Assembly (NCBI GenBank): GCA_022511285.1
Contig: JAFLRW010000092.1
Location: 283-7,504 of the forward strand
Direction: 5' to 3'
DNA: 7,222 bases
Source: Duncaniella sp.
GTDB taxonomy: Bacteria; Bacteroidota; Bacteroidia; Bacteroidales; Muribaculaceae
Positions 4,134 to 7,222 of this stretch are shown here, piece by piece. Within the stretch, counting starts at the first letter, position 1, and each line of letters begins with the position of its first letter. Both the position numbers and the translations under genes were made by a program. Under the pieces are notes generated by a model. That model had not been told where the DNA came from, ran no database searches, and saw only the letters and a program-made list of their open reading frames with translations.

Positions 4134-6962
4134 TTAGCGAATCACCTTGTTGCCATTGACAATGTAAAGGCCGTGGCCGGGGTTGGTGACGCGGATGCCG
4201 CGGAGGTCATAGATTACTTCCGGAGTTTCCTCGGTAGCTTCGATTGAGGTGAGAGCAGAGGAGCCAACCGTGGCCGGGGCACCAAGACCGCCCATAGCGT
4301 TGGCTGAGCGGATGGTAAATGTGTGGCCTGTAGCCTCGGCGGGCTGATAGGATGTGCCCTCAACAATGGCGGCAAACTTGCCATTGTCAAACACAGCGTA
4401 AGCTTTTGCACCGGTCACAGCTTCCCAAGTGATGACCCCATCTTCAGTCAGGACGGAAGCCGGAGCCGCCACCTGAACGGTTGCCTCGGCCGGATTCCAG
4501 TCGGGGTAGACCTTTTCGAGAGCAAACTCGGCAGCCTGCGAAGCTGTGAGGATGGTCTCCATCTTGTTAACGCTGGAGCCTTTCTTAAACTCAATAACTT
4601 TCGATGAGGGGGAGACGACATTGCCGTTCTTGTCGACGGTGCGATACTCCACAAATTCCTTGGCGACAACGTTCATACCTTCGGCTGTCCAGCGTGAGGA
4701 GACGAGTTTGCTGTCCATCACCGTGGTGTTGATAAACGCACAGCGCGGTTCGTTGCTCCAGGCACGTCCGTAGTTATAGTTTTCGGCATAGTTGACAATC
4801 TTGCAGCCGGAGAAGACATATCCGTAGCGGTTGCCGACCTTTGTAGACGGAGCTGTGAGAGTGCAACCACCCTTACCGTCGCGATTGCGCTTCTCGACGG
4901 TGATGGTAGAGTTGTTGTAGAACATTGTGCCCTCGCCGCAGAAGAAGTCGACAGTGCCGTGGATGTCAGATGTCTCCCAATAGTATTTGCCGTCGGCGTT
5001 GTTCGTGTAGTATGTGTCCTGATAAGAGAGGAGCGTGACATTTTTGGCTATTGTCATTGTGCCCTTCTCCTGAAGCACTACGCCACGACCGCCACCGAGT
5101 TTGGCATCGATAGCGCCATAATAGTCCATAGCATTCTGTAGAGTTAGATCCTGCATATACAGGCCGGTGCTCTGATTTTTGATAGTGGCCGTGGTGCCTA
5201 TGCCCTCGTTGGTGTAGTGAGGAGCATTGACAATCTTCGTCCCGTTCATGCTTTGACCAATCAGGGAGACATTGTGGCCGGTGATTGTTGTCAGCACGGT
5301 CTCACGCAAGTCGTAGGTGCCGTCGGGGAGGAAAATGTAGGCACGGGGAGAGTTGGGGGCAATGTTGGCAGCGTTGACGGCGTCAATCACGTCGAGGAAA
5401 CTATCAGCGTCGCCCGCTTTGACCACATACCAGTCGCCCTCGCGGTCGTAATAGATCTCGGCGGTGTTGATGATGCGCACAGAGTGGATATAAATCTCGC
5501 CGGAGCCTTCAATGGTGAGTGTGACAGGCGCGGCGTCGCCTTCATAGTTGAACACAGCGAGCTCGCCATCGTGACCCTCGGCAGCCTTGCCGTCCATAGT
5601 GCCGACGGTGTTTCCATTCTTATCGGTGACGGTGATGCCTGTTCCCGAACCATACTCACAAAGACCTACTGTGATGGTGGCCTTGGGGCCGGTGAGCAGC
5701 TCAATCTTGTCGCCGTTTCCGAATGCCCAGCCGTGCTTATTGTCGTGCCAAGCGCCGCCAATGATGTTGAGGACATCGTGGTCTTCGGGGTAGAAATACT
5801 GATTTGTGAGGTCGAAAGTGTATTTCTTATGTGTGCTTGCAGTCTCGATATCGGTGGCCACAGCATAGAGCGAGATGTCGCGTGTGATGATATCGGTGGT
5901 TTTATATTTTTGGCCCACGGTCTTGTTTACAAACCATCCGCGCACCTTGTAGCCCTCAGCAGCCTTTGCCTTGTTGAAATCAACGGCAAACTCACCAATT
6001 GCAGCCTCCTTCTCCACCTTCTGTGTACCCATAGTGGTGCCGTCGGTGTTGATATAGGTCAAGGTGTAGAACGGGCGGCGCTGGAATGTGGCCACATAGT
6101 TGACGGTAGAATTGTCAAGAGAGAGGGGGATGGTGACGGTGCATTTTGAATTGTCGCCTGAGTATGTCACCTCGCCAACGGTGCCCTTCGAAGCCACAAT
6201 ATCCGAGATGGGATTGGATGCGGAAATCATATTGTCGGCAGCCCAGAGCTCAATGGTGCCCTTGTAGTTATAGCCGTCGGGCGTGAAGACATCGTCAGCC
6301 TTATACTCAATGCCGTTAGCCTTGAAAGAAGCGAGCACAGGCACTTCGCGCTCGGTGCCTGAGAGTGTTCCCTCAATGACAATGTCGGAGAAGCCCACCT
6401 GCTTGCCGGCATCAAGCGAATAGAGATTGATGAGCAAGCCGCAGGGACCTTCGGCCACCGTGGCACCGCTGACGGTGTAGCTAAGTTCGCCCACCGAAGG
6501 GGTCGCATTGTCGCGCGGAGGCTGGATGTTAGTGGCAAGCGACTTTGTGGTTCCGTTCGGATTTTCCCAAGCCACATCGATTCTGCCGCCGTCGGTGCCG
6601 TAGCGGGTGGTCTTGAACGACACTTTGGTGGGGGTAAACGCAAGTCCGGGCAGTGGCTGGAAGGTGAAATGAATAGCATTTGCGGCCGATGCTGAGGATA
6701 GCTTTTCAGTGGGTTCAAACTGTGTCTGATTGTTCCCCTTGTTATCCTTTCCTTTAAGCAAAAGCTTTTCCCCGTAGGTCACTTTTGAATTAAGAAACCA
6801 CTCGGAGTTGTTAAATGTGGCCGTCTGGCCGTCAGTGCCTTCACTGAAAGCAAAAGTGGCGGATGCAGCCTCGCCCGTCAGGGTGACAACTGCACCGGCA
6901 TTGCCGCCACACACAGTGAAAAGCAGTGCGAGCAGCAGATAATACAATAGATTCTTATTCAT
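4134..6962 (-). CDS. Secreted multidomain pectinesterase (carbohydrate esterase family 8), 942 aa
   Basis: The enzyme should hydrolyse methyl esters of polygalacturonate at or outside the cell surface. A signal peptide (1-24, cleavage probably after AGA) precedes a beta-rich domain (about 27-200), a second small domain (about 204-296), a Listeria-Bacteroides/InlB-type repeat (about 298-370, with 'GYKVRGWFVNK' and 'DISLYAVAT'), another beta-sandwich, possibly carbohydrate-binding, domain (about 378-500), the CE8 beta-helix (about 510-820), a fibronectin III-like segment (about 826-905) and a C-terminal tail 'YDLRGIRV..GLYIVNGNKV' (918-940). CE8 motifs are visible in order: GTYDLRE (548-554), Q648-D649-T650 with the acid Asp, VDFFCG with nucleophile D672, and YGRAW with R733 and W735. 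The QAVAL motif reads R626-G-V-V-L, so its Gln is replaced. A plain pectinesterase is about 300-400 residues, so more than half of this protein is accessory. The gene is flanked by its own promoter and terminator. No lipobox is convincing around C18. Confidence 0.92.
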   Translation of the reverse strand: MNKNLLYYLLLALLFTVCGGNAGAVVTLTGEAASATFAFSEGTDGQTATFNNSEWFLNSKVTYGEKLLLKGKDNKGNNQTQFEPTEKLSSASAANAIHFTFQPLPGLAFTPTKVSFKTTRYGTDGGRIDVAWENPNGTTKSLATNIQPPRDNATPSVGELSYTVSGATVAEGPCGLLINLYSLDAGKQVGFSDIVIEGTLSGTEREVPVLASFKANGIEYKADDVFTPDGYNYKGTIELWAADNMISASNPISDIVASKGTVGEVTYSGDNSKCTVTIPLSLDNSTVNYVATFQRRPFYTLTYINTDGTTMGTQKVEKEAAIGEFAVDFNKAKAAEGYKVRGWFVNKTVGQKYKTTDIITRDISLYAVATDIETASTHKKYTFDLTNQYFYPEDHDVLNIIGGAWHDNKHGWAFGNGDKIELLTGPKATITVGLCEYGSGTGITVTDKNGNTVGTMDGKAAEGHDGELAVFNYEGDAAPVTLTIEGSGEIYIHSVRIINTAEIYYDREGDWYVVKAGDADSFLDVIDAVNAANIAPNSPRAYIFLPDGTYDLRETVLTTITGHNVSLIGQSMNGTKIVNAPHYTNEGIGTTATIKNQSTGLYMQDLTLQNAMDYYGAIDAKLGGGRGVVLQEKGTMTIAKNVTLLSYQDTYYTNNADGKYYWETSDIHGTVDFFCGEGTMFYNNSTITVEKRNRDGKGGCTLTAPSTKVGNRYGYVFSGCKIVNYAENYNYGRAWSNEPRCAFINTTVMDSKLVSSRWTAEGMNVVAKEFVEYRTVDKNGNVVSPSSKVIEFKKGSSVNKMETILTASQAAEFALEKVYPDWNPAEATVQVAAPASVLTEDGVITWEAVTGAKAYAVFDNGKFAAIVEGTSYQPAEATGHTFTIRSANAMGGLGAPATVGSSALTSIEATEETPEVIYDLRGIRVTNPGHGLYIVNGNKVIR

Positions 6963-7007
6963 ATAAACGATATTAGATTATTACGATTGTTCTTATGGTA
7001 CGGTCTG

Positions 7008-7039
7008 CAAAAATAATCAATCTTGCCGATTTTTACAAA
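7008..7039 (-). promoter_or_regulatory. Bacteroidales-type promoter of the pectinesterase gene
   Basis: Read on the minus strand there is TTTG (7036-7039), a 20-nt spacer, then TATTTTTG (7008-7015). This matches the published Bacteroides consensus of a -33 TTTG and a -7 TAnnTTTG exactly. Transcription would begin near 7001, leaving an AT-rich leader of about 40 nt with no Shine-Dalgarno before the ATG at 6960-6962. Confidence 0.75.
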
Positions 7040-7053
7040 CTTCGCGGCAAGAT
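7020..7053. repeat. 9-bp perfect inverted repeat overlapping the pectinesterase promoter
   Basis: ATCTTGCCG (7020-7028) and CGGCAAGAT (7045-7053) are perfect complements around a 16-nt spacer. The left arm lies between the -7 and -33 elements and the -33 TTTG lies in the spacer, the position expected for a repressor operator. Read as minus-strand RNA, it also begins 20 nt after the upstream gene's stop and is followed by a T-rich TGATTATTTTT, so it could instead be that gene's terminator, with an unusually large loop. Both roles are possible at once. Confidence 0.55.
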
Positions 7054-7073
7054 GTCCAGGAGGGAGGAGCAGA

Positions 7074-7222
7074 TCAGTCTACACAGTAAGCGTCGAGGGG
7101 GTTGTAGTCGTCGTTATCATCGTAGCCGGGGCGGCCGAAGGCTCCATCCCAGGCGGAGCGGCGCGGAAAGTGGAGCTCGTAGCGGTTGCGCTCGCGCTCA
7201 ATGGCGAGCTGGCGCTGACGCT
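7074..7222 (-). CDS. C-terminal end of an unrecognised minus-strand protein, 5' end outside window
   Basis: A minus-strand frame enters at the right edge and runs 48 codons to a TGA at 7074-7076. The visible tail begins RQRQLAIERERNRYELHFP, a basic, probably helical stretch, then RRSAWDGAFGRPG, and ends in a very acidic DDNDDYNPLDAYCVD. Strong C-ending codon preference, matching the pectinesterase, and the clear helix-then-acidic-tail pattern support real coding. The spacing of 111 nt to the pectinesterase start, with a promoter in between, suggests separate transcription. I do not recognise the family and the visible part shows no domain, membrane segment or catalytic motif, so no function is proposed. 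Confidence 0.7.
   Translation of the reverse strand, partial: RQRQLAIERERNRYELHFPRRSAWDGAFGRPGYDDNDDYNPLDAYCVD

Noticed and set aside
4014..4247. 77-codon + strand frame starting at TTG within the repeat pair
   Set aside because: It runs through the terminator hairpin and into the antisense of the pectinesterase; only the repeated 'PLSAEF.M' is curious, and the direct repeat explains it.
5217..6149. 310-codon open frame on the + strand, opposite the pectinesterase
   Set aside because: It lies fully inside a well-supported gene; its translation has no recognisable domain and is explained by C-rich codon use on the opposite strand.
6907..6912. Possible lipoprotein Cys (C18) in the pectinesterase signal peptide
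   Set aside because: The preceding residues F-T-V do not fit a lipobox, where the position before Cys is usually Gly, Ala or Ser; an ordinary signal peptide ending AGA fits better.

Overview
The window looks like chromosomal DNA of a gut-type Bacteroidota, order Bacteroidales; a Muribaculaceae-like source is a guess. The signs are start codons without Shine-Dalgarno sequences, a promoter fitting the Bacteroides consensus (TTTG, 20 nt, TAnnTTTG), a large secreted pectinesterase built like other Bacteroidales enzymes with a Listeria-Bacteroides repeat, and a C-terminal 'YDLRG.RV..GLYIVNG.KV' segment. No rRNA, tRNA, CRISPR array, transposase or phage gene was seen.

Left part, + strand (1-3869). 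Four genes lie head to tail. The first is the 3' end of a membrane-anchored kinase-fold protein whose catalytic residues are mostly lost, so it is probably a pseudokinase. It overlaps by 10 nt a GNAT-like N-acyltransferase that starts with GTG. Four nt further on begins a family 2 glycosyltransferase, and after 49 nt an 11-TM sodium symporter of the NSS/SNF family. The first three are tightly packed and probably one transcription unit. The symporter may be part of it, but its codon use looks different.

Middle (3870-4133). This convergent intergenic region holds three things: a minus-strand open frame without a start codon that reads like the tail of a lost gene, two copies of a 30-nt imperfect direct repeat, and a strong symmetrical terminator that can serve both strands.

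Right part, - strand (4134-7222). A 942-residue secreted multidomain pectinesterase (CE8) fills most of it. Just upstream is a well-matched Bacteroidales promoter overlapped by a 9-bp inverted repeat. At the right edge is the C-terminal end of another minus-strand gene of unknown function (stop at 7074), too open at its 5' end to be listed as a complete reading frame.

How the genes relate: the acyltransferase and glycosyltransferase could act together on a cell-surface lipid or glycan, but the sequence does not prove this. The pectinesterase would remove methyl esters from dietary pectin at or outside the cell surface; no SusC/SusD or other pectin-locus genes are visible in the window. I did not find a convincing new multi-gene system. 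The best leads are the pseudokinase-led operon, the repeat pair and gene remnant in the convergent spacer, the changed active-site positions of the pectinesterase, and the dyad over its promoter.
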